Shown here piece after piece: positions 38,151 to 48,506 of a DNA stretch of 64,000 bases. Source of the DNA: Margaritispora aquatica (taxonomy: Eukaryota > Ascomycota > Leotiomycetes > Helotiales > Discinellaceae); assembly GCA_007644065.1 (NCBI GenBank), contig VJWN01000022.1:62001-126000 (forward strand). Reading direction: 5' to 3'. Both the position numbers and the translations under genes were made by a program. Below the pieces are notes generated by a model. That model worked only from the letters and a program-made list of their open reading frames with translations. It was not told the DNA's origin and made no database searches. The first letter of the stretch is position 1. Every line of letters begins with the position of its first letter.

Positions 38151-39647
38151 TTATTTCAGCTCCTCCTCTAACCTTCTCTTTTCCCTCCACCCCGGTCCCT
38201 TCACCATCTGCAAAATGATCATTCCAACACTCAAAATCGATATCCCCGCCGCGAGTGTAAACGTCCAGCCAACTCCAATAGCATTCACAATCGGCAGAAC
38301 AGCGGCCGTACCACCAGCTCCCATCAAACACCTCATAAGATTCAGGGCAGCCGTAGCACTCGCTCCCTTCTTGGGAAAGATATCAACCAAAAACGTGTTT
38401 ACCACACTGATGATTGATGTCGCAGACCATCCTAGGACGAAGGTACAGATGATAGGTACTGCAATGTGGACTTTGTATTCCAAAGTCCAGCCGAATATCA
38501 ATACTGCCGCAATCTGCAACCCAGACCAAAGATATATGGTTCTGAGGCGTGCTTTCTCGAGAGGAAAGTCCTCGGGAGGTCCTTTGAAAGAGGATTTGAA
38601 GGACGCGTATTCGTAGTCCAGGAAATATCCCGTGGTAAGTGTGCCAATTATGGAACCAGCCCCATTGCCGATGTAGGTGAGGCCAATTTGGATCTCAGAG
38701 AGGTTGTAGATGCGGCTGAAGAGCGTGGAGAGAATAGAGATGGTCATTTGCCACACAGTGTAGTAGATTGAGAGGAAGATGATGGCGAAGGAGACCTCGA
38801 TTGTGAAGATGATTTTGATAGGACCCAGAACATCAATTGGTAGCTTCTTCCGCATCGATGCCGTCGTTGGGGTGCGCTCTAGCTCGGTTGAGGGATCGGG
38901 AGGGTGTCGCTTTCGCTGGATAGATGCAAGTAGCGAGTTGGAGAGGCCTTTGGCTGGTTTAGAGCCATTTCCTACCATTGTTCTCAACGTTTCTGGCAGG
39001 ACGATGATGAGGAAGGCGAGGAATACACCACCATATATGGTCAAAAACCAGAAAATTGCACGCCATCCCAGCGTCTGAGAGAAGACCCCACCTAAGACTG
39101 GCCCTATAGCTACTGGTGAGAGTAGACCAGCTTGAAAGATACCCATGTATCCTCCTCTCTCTTCACGAGTAGTGATATCGCCAATAACACCAGCTCCAAT
39201 TGCAATTGTGCTTGCACTACCAGCACTTTGAAGACATCTTAAGATCACAAGCTGGTAGTAATGCTCTGTCTTCGCTAACCCAATACATGCCCCAATGAAC
39301 ACCAGGAAAGTACCAATATATGTCACTCGTCTTCCTTTCACATCGGCTATTGCACCCCAAATACTCGGCGATAGACCTTGCAGCACCATGTACGAAGTGA
39401 CTGTGAGATTGATAAGTTCGGGTGTGACGCTCAGATCAATGGCTATTCGAGGGATGGCTGGGAAGTAGATGTTTGAAGCAAATCCAGAAAAAGTCGCAGC
39501 TACCGCTACGAGAGCCACAATGAGACCTTTCTGGCGAGGAGTGAAGATACTGTATGGTATTGCTGGGACATCTGGAACTGTTTCCTTGTTGGTGATGGCA
39601 GCTTCAGCGTCAACATCTTCAGCTCGCTTAGTTTCAATATCCGTCAT
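38151..39647 (-). CDS. MFS drug:H+ antiporter-1 type transporter
   Basis: Single exon, 498 aa. Twelve hydrophobic segments are separated by a central charged loop (about residues 230-285). Motif A appears as GAIADVKGRRVTYIG in loop 2-3, and the motif C region as SPVAIGPVLGGVFSQ in segment 5, which marks antiporter-type (DHA1) carriers. The YFPAIPRIAIDLSVTPELINLTVTSYM block near residue 60 is typical of the Qdr/Dtr1/Flr1-like branch. It should export small toxic compounds or metabolites across the plasma membrane in exchange for protons. The substrate cannot be read from sequence. It faces the ARG8 gene head-to-head across a 1-kb gap. Confidence 0.9.
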   Translation of the reverse strand: MTDIETKRAEDVDAEAAITNKETVPDVPAIPYSIFTPRQKGLIVALVAVAATFSGFASNIYFPAIPRIAIDLSVTPELINLTVTSYMVLQGLSPSIWGAIADVKGRRVTYIGTFLVFIGACIGLAKTEHYYQLVILRCLQSAGSASTIAIGAGVIGDITTREERGGYMGIFQAGLLSPVAIGPVLGGVFSQTLGWRAIFWFLTIYGGVFLAFLIIVLPETLRTMVGNGSKPAKGLSNSLLASIQRKRHPPDPSTELERTPTTASMRKKLPIDVLGPIKIIFTIEVSFAIIFLSIYYTVWQMTISILSTLFSRIYNLSEIQIGLTYIGNGAGSIIGTLTTGYFLDYEYASFKSSFKGPPEDFPLEKARLRTIYLWSGLQIAAVLIFGWTLEYKVHIAVPIICTFVLGWSATSIISVVNTFLVDIFPKKGASATAALNLMRCLMGAGGTAAVLPIVNAIGVGWTFTLAAGISILSVGMIILQMVKGPGWREKRRLEEELK

Positions 39648-40650
39648 GCTAAAAATGATTAAGAGAAAGTCTGTAAGATCTTACCATCTCACCGCAAGCG
39701 CAGTGAGGCGACTGTTGTCTATGATATAAAGGTTGAAAAGTAGTTAGCGGGCTTGAAGAGTGGGGTATGCCTCGAAAATGGATGGGATTATTGGTGGGAC
39801 TGCCCCGAAGACCGGACTCATTTGCCGCTCGTTCCTCGAAGCGAGGGAAGCGTGACGATCGCTTTCGTATTTATACAAGAATAGAAGAACTTATATACAA
39901 TAGTTAGATATTAAAGGAGAGTTAACCCGTAGGACCATTATAGCAGGTTAAATGCTGGTGAAAGTACGCACCAAAAACTCGATGTATGGATATATGAATC
40001 GAGGTAAGGTAAAAAGCAAGGAGAAGACCAATATATACTTCACGACATTCGAATGTTTGTAACGAGATGATATGAAAGAGAGACATATTTGAGCATAACT
40101 GGGAAAGCATTTTAAAGCCTTCACTCGAAATGTGCATAGTTGATGAAGAGGGGGAGGAGGTAAAAAAGGACACTACTGAACACGACTGCCTTCGTGTAGT
40201 GACGAAACTCGGCTGAAGAGAGCTCTGGAATTTCGGCTATAGCTCGGCCGGGTCGGGATCCATTGCCACCTTGAGCGCCGGCCTATTACAAAAAAATTAG
40301 AGCCGAGCCGGGACGAGATCAAGAAATTACACCAAAAAGCATTAGAAATTATCTTAGGTCTCCTATGTGGTGCAGTGGAATACTTAAGATAGACCATCAA
40401 ACAATGAGATTTTCTCACAAACTGGATTTTCATAAAGAGATTCTTAAATGACGTAAACTTCTCCATGATGGTGAAAGGAACTTCTTCGACACGGACCAAA
40501 AAGAAAAATCGGCTGCAGGGCGCAGGCCTCCGATAACGCTAAGATAGTGAGTAATATTCAGTAAGTGAAAGTGACTCCAGGTGAACTTTGAAGAGTCAAT
40601 ATCAAGTCAACTTCGCTTTTGCACTCTGTTTCTTGACTTTTTGTTTCTCA
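39648..40650. other. Divergent promoter region, MFS and ARG8
   Basis: About 1 kb between divergent starts. The ARG8-proximal 80 bp carry two Gcn4/CPC1-type hexamers, listed separately. No gene seen. Confidence 0.55.
40572..40598. promoter_or_regulatory. Two Gcn4/CPC1-type sites upstream of ARG8
   Basis: TGACTC at 40572-40577 and its reverse complement GAGTCA at 40593-40598 lie 53-79 bp before the ARG8 ATG. TGACTC is the core of the amino-acid-starvation element bound by Gcn4/CPC1/CpcA. Two copies this close to an arginine gene fit general amino acid control. Binding itself is inferred. Confidence 0.6.
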
Positions 40651-42213
40651 ATGGCTCTCCGAATATCTGCAAAGCGAGTAGCGGCTACTCTGAAGTCTGC
40701 CAATGTCTCCCCATCTGTCAATTGCATTTTGAAGAGGAACGCTTCTCAAGCTGCCGCTGCATCAAATTTGCCAGAGGAGGTCAAGCAAGAAATATATGTA
40801 AGTGACATTCCATTGTTGGCACAACCTCTGCTGACGTTCATTCAGCGAGACGCCCATCTCTCCAATGCCGACCCTACAGCAGACTCTGCTACCACAGCTT
40901 TGGTCAACGAGCAAGCACCATACATGGTCAAGACCTACACTCGCCCACCGCCAATGTTCGTGAAGGGAGCAGGATGCTATTTGTGGGACGTGGAGAACCG
41001 AAAGTACTTGGATTTTACAGCTGGAATTGCTGTGAATGCATTGGGACACTGCGATCCTGAGATCAGCAGATTGATTGCCCACCAGGTAGATATCCCTTGC
41101 AATGCCCCTCCATCTAACTAACATTTTCAGGCCAAAACACTCATGCACACTTCGAATCTCTACCACAACCCATGGACTGGAGCTCTTTCCGAATTGCTGG
41201 TACAGAAAACACTTGAGTCTGGAGCTATGCATGATGCGAAGGCAGTTTTTATCTGTAACTCCGGAACAGAGGCAAATGAAGCAGCCATAAAGTTTGCCCG
41301 CAAGGCAGGAAAGGTCAATGATCCTTCTGGAGAGAAGTACGAAGTGGTATCATTCCAGAATTCCTTCCACGGCCGAACTATGGGAGCTCTGTCTGCCACA
41401 CCAAACCCCAAATACCAGAAGCCATTCGCACCTATGCTCCCAGGATTCAAGTACGGAACATATAACGATGTAGCTGGGATCAATGGGCTGGTGACCGAGA
41501 AGACATGCGGTGTCATCGTGGAGCCTATTCAAGGTGAGGGTGGAGTAAATGTCGGAACAGAAGAATTTATGGTCGCACTCGCAGCACGTTGTCGTGAAGT
41601 GGGCGCCATTTTGATTTACGACGAGATCCAATGTGGTCTTGGCCGGACAGGCACCCTTTGGGCACATGCATCATTGCCAAAGTCAGCACATCCAGATATT
41701 ATCTCTACAGCAAAGGCACTTGGAAACGGCTTCCCGATTGGCGCGACAATCGTGAACGGCAATGTAAGCGAGAAGATTGTCGTGGGTGATCATGGAACAA
41801 CCTTTGGCGGTAATCCTCTGGGAGCTCGATTGGCACATTACATCGTGAGCCGCTTGTCCGATCCAAAGCTACAAGCAGAAGTCATTGCAAAGGGCGAGAT
41901 CTTCAGGAAGCACTTCGAGGGGCTGCAGAGCAAATACCCAGAGCTGGTAAAGGAGATTCGAGGTCGGGGGCTTATTTTGGGCCTACAATTGACTCAAGAT
42001 CCAACACCAATTATCACAGCTGCTCGTGAGAGAGGACTCTTGATCATCACAGCAGGAACAAACACATTGCGGTTTGTTCCTAGCTTGACGATCACCGAAG
42101 AAGAGATTGCTGAGGGAATTGCGATATTGGACGCAGCTATGCACGTTGCTACCGCTCCAGGAGAGCAACCATCCGGAGCCCAAGTTCATGGCGAGGTTGA
42201 CTCTCCAAATTAA
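40651..42213 (+). CDS. ARG8: Acetylornithine aminotransferase, mitochondrial
   Basis: Three exons, 40651-40797, 40846-41085 and 41131-42213, give about 489 aa. Introns are 48 and 45 nt; the first is a multiple of three without a stop, so it can be read through. The leader MALRISAKRVAATLKSANV is basic and lacks acidic residues, a mitochondrial presequence. Class III aminotransferase landmarks: TRPPPMFVKGAGCYLWD, DFTAGIAVNALGHCDPEI, CNSGTEANEAAIKFAR, FHGRTMGAL, YDEIQCGLGRTG, and AKALGNGFPIGA with the PLP-binding lysine. It converts N-acetylglutamate semialdehyde and glutamate to N-acetylornithine and 2-oxoglutarate in arginine synthesis. Two upstream TGACTC sites suggest starvation control. Confidence 0.95.
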
Positions 42214-43583
42214 TGCCATTATGACCCAATTACCACAATTTAGGTGGCGGAAATGTTTGTAAATTCTAGGAACGGTGGTATAGGACTTCGCATAAGATAT
42301 CAGGATAGTTGCTTCGAGTCGAAATCAAGGCCGAGCCAATTGCTGATGGGCTCGGAGTCACTGTACCTTGCACAATATCCGATATTATAGAAGTGTAAGG
42401 CCTTGTTTTGGGAGATATTGGTCCTTCCTACTGGTCAAAAGGCGTTCGGAGCATTAATGATACAAAAAAGCGTGATGTTCGCAAATCTATATTATTTAGA
42501 GTTATAAACTTTGCCTTCCTACATCATCTCTATTCGCTTTCAGTTGTTATTGCATTTCCAAGGCATTTAGATGATTCTCCACCAAGGCTTTCCCTCGAAG
42601 TTCAGATTAAGCTCTCTTATTGAGAGGGCTATCATGACATGTAAGTTTTTAGGACTTCCTCTTCTGCTGATACTCTCACCAGTCAAACTTTCAGGCTCGG
42701 CTTTCCATCCGTCCCCTTAAATTAACTTACATGTGCCCGCCTGAGCTGCATTTTCGTTCCTACATCACCTGTTCTAAATTTAATTTTCGTCCAATAGACG
42801 TAGCACCTAAAAGTCATGGGGCAATTTGCAACTTTGTTGGAAATTGTGAGGTAGAGTCAGAGCAGGTCGTATCCTCGCTAATATCACATAGGTGGGTCTG
42901 AAGTTTTTTTGATCTCACCATCACTTGATTACTGTCACTTCATTTTAAGCACCCAATCTTTCAATTCAAATTAAGGTCATTCAAATGAGAATAAAAGTTT
43001 AGCTCAACAACTTCAAAACGTTAGTCTCATTTTCGTTTCTGGAGATTCCCCATCTCAAAGTTTTGCTGTTCACCAAACAACATACGACTACTACGCTGGA
43101 CCCCGAATTTCATGACCCGCATCTGCCCCTCCATACCTCACGCCTCCACAAAGCCTTCCCGAAAAAGTAAGCTTCTGGGCTTGCTCGGCATTCTCGGATG
43201 AAATCAGCTGTTGAGCCTCAGGGCATTCTCTCAGATGATACGGATGTACTTCTCCCGTTTCTCTTCTAAGGCTCATCTATGGATCAGTATTTGTGCAACG
43301 GCCAATCTAGTCTTTCTTACACTTCCTCATGTCACTTGATATGGTCCTTATTACCTGTGATGTGCTCGTAAGACCTAATGCGGAAGTTTGCCCGCATAGG
43401 TCTGTATACGGGCGTCTATGTTCATGATGTCAGATGTTTGGAGTATTTTCAAATCACGTACTGCCTCTGATGTGATGTTTGGAAAGTCATATAAAGACTC
43501 GCAATGTCTCATCCTTTGATTTTCTCTGTATGCTTACATCACAATACTCTTACTTGCAGACATAATATACAACAAACACAATA
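42214..43583. other. Intergenic, no gene seen
   Basis: About 1.4 kb holding the ARG8 3' flank and the sugar-transporter promoter. Short frames only. Confidence 0.55.
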
Positions 43584-45714
43584 ATGGAGTCTGAAAAGAA
43601 TCAATTCTCTAATGTTCCACTCAACCGCTCGGAACCCGAACCAAGCCAAGAGACCCTTCGAGATGGAACCCTCGAACCCAAATCTACATCCACATACGAG
43701 CCTCCTCATGAAGAGAAGAAGCCAGTTGTAACGAAAGAAGTCCACAATGCAGCGCTCAGCAATGCGATAGCGGCACAGAAACCCAGCTTCTTCACAAAGA
43801 GCATGTTTTTAGTGAGTTTCGCCACCATCTTACAAATGTCTCATTTAACCGTCGATAGTTATGCATGTGTCTCTTCGTCGCTACATTCAATTCCTGCATC
43901 AACGGTTATGATGGCTCGTTGATGGGCGCTATCAACAGTTATCCTCAATACCGTACTTACTTTGGCTTCCCCATTGACGGGGGAACACCGTCCACGGGTA
44001 TCGTATACGCCATTTATACCATCGGTAATCTGTGCGGTTCATTCGCTGCTGGTCCAGCGACTGATTTCAGAGGTATGTGAATGCGTTTTTTTAATCTAAA
44101 TCCAGACTAACAAAAAACAAGGTCGTCGTTGGGGTATGTTCATCGGCGCCGCCATCATCATAATCGGAACATGTATCCAAGCTCCAGCCATCGATCTCGC
44201 AATGTTCATGGTCGGAAGATTCATCCTCGGATTTGGTGTAGCTATCTCTGCCTCCGCTGGTCCAGCTTATGTCTCTGAAATGGCGCATCCATCATACCGT
44301 GGTGTGATGACTGGATTGTAAGTTATTGAAATCTCCGTGATAGGACTGAACTTCGCTTATAGAAACAGTTACAACACCTTTTGGTTCATTGGTGGTATTC
44401 CAGGTACATTCATCCCATACGGAACTTCGGCAATCAATGGCAACAACTCTTGGAGAATTCCTATTTGGCTTCAAATGATGTTCTCCGGTATCGTCTTAGT
44501 CTTCTCACTCTGGTTACCTGAGGTAAAGCCTATCTCTCGTCTATCTTTTCATCTATACTAACTTCAATCCAGACACCAAGATGGCTCATTTCCAACGGCC
44601 GTAAAGATGAAGCTCTTGCTATCATGGCCAAGTACCACGGAGATGGCGATGCTAACTCACCTATCGTGCAACTTGAGTACAAAGAGATGCTTGGTTCGTC
44701 CTCAATCCTCTTCTCTGTCAAACATCAAGCTAACTTACTACAAGAGGATATCTCACAAACAGGATCCGATAAGCGCTGGTGGGATTACCGAGAGCTATTC
44801 AACTCCCGCTCGTCCCGCTATCGTACAATGTTAGTCGTCGCCATGGCCTTCTTTGGACAGTACGTTTCACCCTATATCTTGCTTCTAATACAGCTGCTCT
44901 TCTACAGCTAGGCGTACCAATTTGTCCATTTCACTAACCCCAAACCACAGATGGTCCGGTAACGGCCCTGTCTCCTACTACTACCCACAAATGCTCCAAG
45001 GCGCCGGCATAACTGACAACCACACCCGACTCCTCTACAACGGTTGCCAAAACGTCGTCTCCTTCGGCGGCGCCGTCATCGGTGCCATCTACACCGATTC
45101 TTGGGGTCGTCGTCCACAACTTCTCGTCAGCACCGCCATGATTGTCGGTATCTTCTGCATCATCACCGCCATCAACGCCACCAACGTGTACACATCCCCT
45201 ACTGGAGAATTACTCGCCAAGAGCGTCGCCGCCAGCAAGGCCGAGATCGCATTCATCTTCATCTTTGGCTTTGTCATTTCGGCCGGTTATACGCCCCTTC
45301 AGGCACTGTATCCTGTTGAGGTGCTGAGTTATGAGGGCAGGGCCAAGGGAATGGGATTCTATAACTTCTGGGTCAATATTGCCAGTTTTTATAACACGTT
45401 CGTCACGGGTATCGCGTTCACGGGCGCCGGGTGGAAGTATTACTTCTTGTTCATCTTTTGGGATATCTTTGAGTTTGTAAGTTCTCCCTTCGCTTTTCAT
45501 CTATTAGCTTGGGAAAGCACTAACATGGTGACAGGCATTCATCTACTTCCTCTTCGTCGAAACAAAGAACCGCACGCTAGAAGAATTGACAGACATCTTT
45601 AGAGCGAAGAACCCAGTCAAGTTCTCGTTACAGACGACTAGTGTAAAGGTTGTCACGGATAAGGAGGGTAATGTTGGCCATGAGGTTGTAGAGGAGCCGC
45701 ATTTGAGTGCTTGA
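43584..45714 (+). CDS. MFS sugar transporter (hexose/lactose-permease-like)
   Basis: Eight exons: 43584-43811, 43859-44072, 44122-44317, 44363-44522, 44573-44693, 44745-44859, 44951-45476 and 45535-45714; about 579 aa. All junctions keep frame. The fifth intron (51 nt, donor GTTCGT) is a multiple of three and free of stops, so its removal is likely but not certain. Family motifs: CINGYDGSLMGAIN in segment 1, GPATDFRGRRWGM, VGRFILGFGVAI, WRIPIWLQM, PEVKPISR-removed then TPRWLISNGRKDEA, YYYPQMLQ, DSWGRRPQLL and VETKNRTLEELTDIF. This is the lactose-permease-like branch of fungal sugar porters, expected to import mono- or disaccharides with protons. It could feed on products of the nearby GH3 and pectin enzymes (inference). 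Confidence 0.92.
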
Positions 45715-45878
45715 TCAGACGATCTTATCACTCTGTGGTGAGAGGTAGAAAGGAGAGGGGTGGTAGGGTGGTAATGGTAGTGGTGTCAGTATTGACACAA
45801 GTGGTTGTAATATTTACGATTTCTTTGGGTTTTAATGAATTATGATTCTCGTTCTTTCTCAGCTGGATTAGCATTTAT

Positions 45879-46094
45879 GTAAACTTTGACCACGACACCT
45901 TTGTTTTCGAAAACGAACACACCGCGGCTGCGATCTTCAAAGATGATATTGAGCGTCTCAAACCAATTCGTTGTTTGAGAGTCCAATTCATTGAAATGGG
46001 CAACATGTATGGAGGTGGTGGCGATCCTCTGCTAACTCTGCTGGGTGCTTTGAGGGGCATCGAAGAGGTCATCTTTCCCCTGAGACCTTATTGA
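45879..46094 (+). pseudogene. 2EXR-family fragment
   Basis: A 71-codon open stretch without a start codon reads VNFDHDTFVFENEH, then IERLKPIRCLRVQFIEMG and LLTLLGALRGIEEVIFPL, ending at TGA. The order of blocks matches the second half of the local 2EXR proteins (the LFNxxTDxxxF block, then the beta strand and the LExxFLV block). The N-terminal LPxEIW motif is absent and a stop lies just upstream in frame. A TTTCTCAG before it could be a leftover acceptor site. Best read as a gene fragment. Confidence 0.55.
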
Positions 46095-46726
46095 ATGGAG
46101 GTGAATGGTATCGACGACCACATAGAGTCACGCATTCAGAGAGAATGGACATCGCTGTTTGGCAGTGACATAAAGCTCACTGCGTTCACCTATTTATAAA
46201 GCCATTGAGGAAATCGCAAGTACATCTCCTATCGAAGGTCGCGAGCTCGAGCGCTGATTACAAAATGCAAGTGTAGACCAGGGCTGCAAGCCAAGAAGTT
46301 CGTCGCCATAGAGGTATGAGAAATTCATAAGGGGTGATTTGAGAACTATTTCGCGAAGCTATCGTGATGCTCTGATGGCAGTTCGGTTATGAGTATAGAA
46401 GAACTTCATCTTTCTTGCCCGGTCAGCGAAGACAGACCATCAGAATCAAACCATTTTAGCCGCAGCACCGGAGAACAAGCTATCTACTCCCATTCAATCA
46501 CTTTGGCTAGTGCTGATTTTGCGCTTCTATTTTTAGGTGAACTAAAACACATAACCTCGTGATATCAAAATATCCCGTGATCTTGCACCTGCCATTTGGG
46601 TCTACCTGAGGGACCTAATCACTTCCAAAAGTGAATCTTTCCCACCAACTAAATGTATTTATCATATTTGAAACCTCCCTCTTTCATCCTGCATTTAATC
46701 CCATCTCAACAACAAGTGCAAATCCC

Positions 46727-47680
46727 ATGAAGATGAGGTACAGAATCAAACTCCGCTTCCCACCCGACTACCAAGGCGCACGTCGTCGTCATCGCATAGC
46801 TGCCACACGAACGAACCCAAATGGTACCGCAGCCAATACACCCATACTCCCCAATCCCGCGAACCCCACCAACGAATTCCATCCGTTCCTACGTCTCCCC
46901 CACGAGTTGCGCCAAGCCATCTTCGCGCTCAGCCTCCCAGCCAATGGTAACATCATTGTCATCTCCAGGGACGGAAAACGTATCACACAAGGCGAGGATT
47001 GGGAGGGGAGCAAGTTCGAGTATGGTGCTAAAGCTGCGTATCGTATACCTGCACTGCTGCATGTCAATATTGAAGCGAGGGCCATGGCGTTGAGGCGATA
47101 CACGTTAGTTTTTGGTGCGCAACTGAGAGGTAATCCTGTTGCGGTGGATTTGAAAATGGATGTGATTTTGTTTAAAGATCCTATGGTAAGCTCCCATCTC
47201 CTCATCCTACTCATCATCTATTTTGAATGTTAGAGACTGATCATTCGACAGGCAATTGTTCATTTCTACGGCGGCGTCTGCCCGGGCTGGGGTTTCGCAG
47301 TCGACCACATGGGCCGCGACATTACCACCATACACGACATGACGGACCTGCATACCAAGATCCAACGAATTGCCATGGGACGTCATGACGGCGGCGACAT
47401 CATTGGACAAGTCATCAACCGCTGCTTGGGCGTCAAAGAGGCTTTTATCGAAGGCGAAGACTGGGCTACTGCAATGACTTACTCATCCAGTTTTTGGGGT
47501 TCTGAGGATGTCACTCTAAAGCAGATGATTCTCAAGCAAGTGGGTGGCAACTCGTCATCGCTCGATGCTGGTAGATCGGAAGAAAGAAGCAAGGAACTGG
47601 GTAATATGCCTAAAGTGAGATTTCTTGAGCCGAAGGAGTTTAGGAATAGGCTTGTAGAGATCAGAGATGGATCGTGTTAG
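46727..47680 (+). CDS. 2EXR-domain protein, divergent copy
   Basis: Two exons, 46727-47185 and 47252-47680, give 295 aa. The 66-nt intron (GTAAGC to CGACAG) joins ILFKDPM to AIVHFYGGVCPGW. The start is the ATG before KMRYRIKLRFPP; the same frame is open upstream to 46631 but that leader is unlike the family. The 2EXR core is FHPFLRLPHELRQAIFALSLP, then YRIPALLHVNIEARAMALRRY and LRGNPVAVDLKMDVILF. This is the classic 2EXR form with a VNxEAR segment. It differs from tandem copies A-C, so it is a separate subfamily and not a recent duplicate. Function unknown. Confidence 0.82.
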
Positions 47681-48506
47681 GTGATGAATGTGGGGTATCT
47701 GTGTTGTGTTGTGGTATGGTGTATTGGTATTTGTGGCTTGGGGATCTGTTGGCTTGGTGGAGAAGATGTGTGTCGCTTAGTTGAGCAGTATCATGGTGGT
47801 CTGATTATGGGTTGTTTGATATTGTTTGATAAAGTTTATAGGGGAGGTAGACTATATCGCTGAGAGTATGTTGTAATACAATTGAAATGAATGTAACATA
47901 AAAAAGAAAGTTTTGAAAGTTTGCCAAACAGCTCTCTCACTAGCTGCATGTGCTTTTCTTCAGTGAAATTTGCGAATGAAATTTCTACAATCTATCTCCT
48001 CTTTCTATCTATGTTCTATAGAAAGCTGTAACTTCTATATGGATTTTGAGAGGCATAGCTGCTTGAACCATATACGTAGTTTCCAACTAACCATTTTGTA
48101 GATAAGCCTTTCCTACCTTCAAGCTCCAGGTGTTCTAGATTTTCGAATATTTCGATAATTTGAATTTTGATCGAAACCAATCATGTGACTAAGTAGATTC
48201 TCCAGTAAGGTAGGCATCCCTTGCCCTAACAGCACTTCAGGTAGGATTATTCAATAGTCCCGGCAACGAACCTCCTTGAAGGAGTCGAAGCTTCTTTAGA
48301 TTAGATGAGAATTTTGATTGTCAAATTCTGTGTCATTTTTGTAAGTGTTACATCTGCACTGTCGCCGCTGATGATTCGAGACAGGTGATAAAGTAATTAG
48401 CTCACAGTACAAATTTGACCAAAGTGTAGGTATTCAAGCTTCATATTCTCTATCAAATCCCTAGATTAAATCCACCCAGTTCCTTCGACCGCACGGCCCA
48501 GATCAT
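47681..48506. other. Convergent intergenic spacer
   Basis: Between the 3' ends of the divergent 2EXR gene and the pectinesterase gene. No gene seen; the 60-codon frame at 47681-47863 has no motif. Confidence 0.55.
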
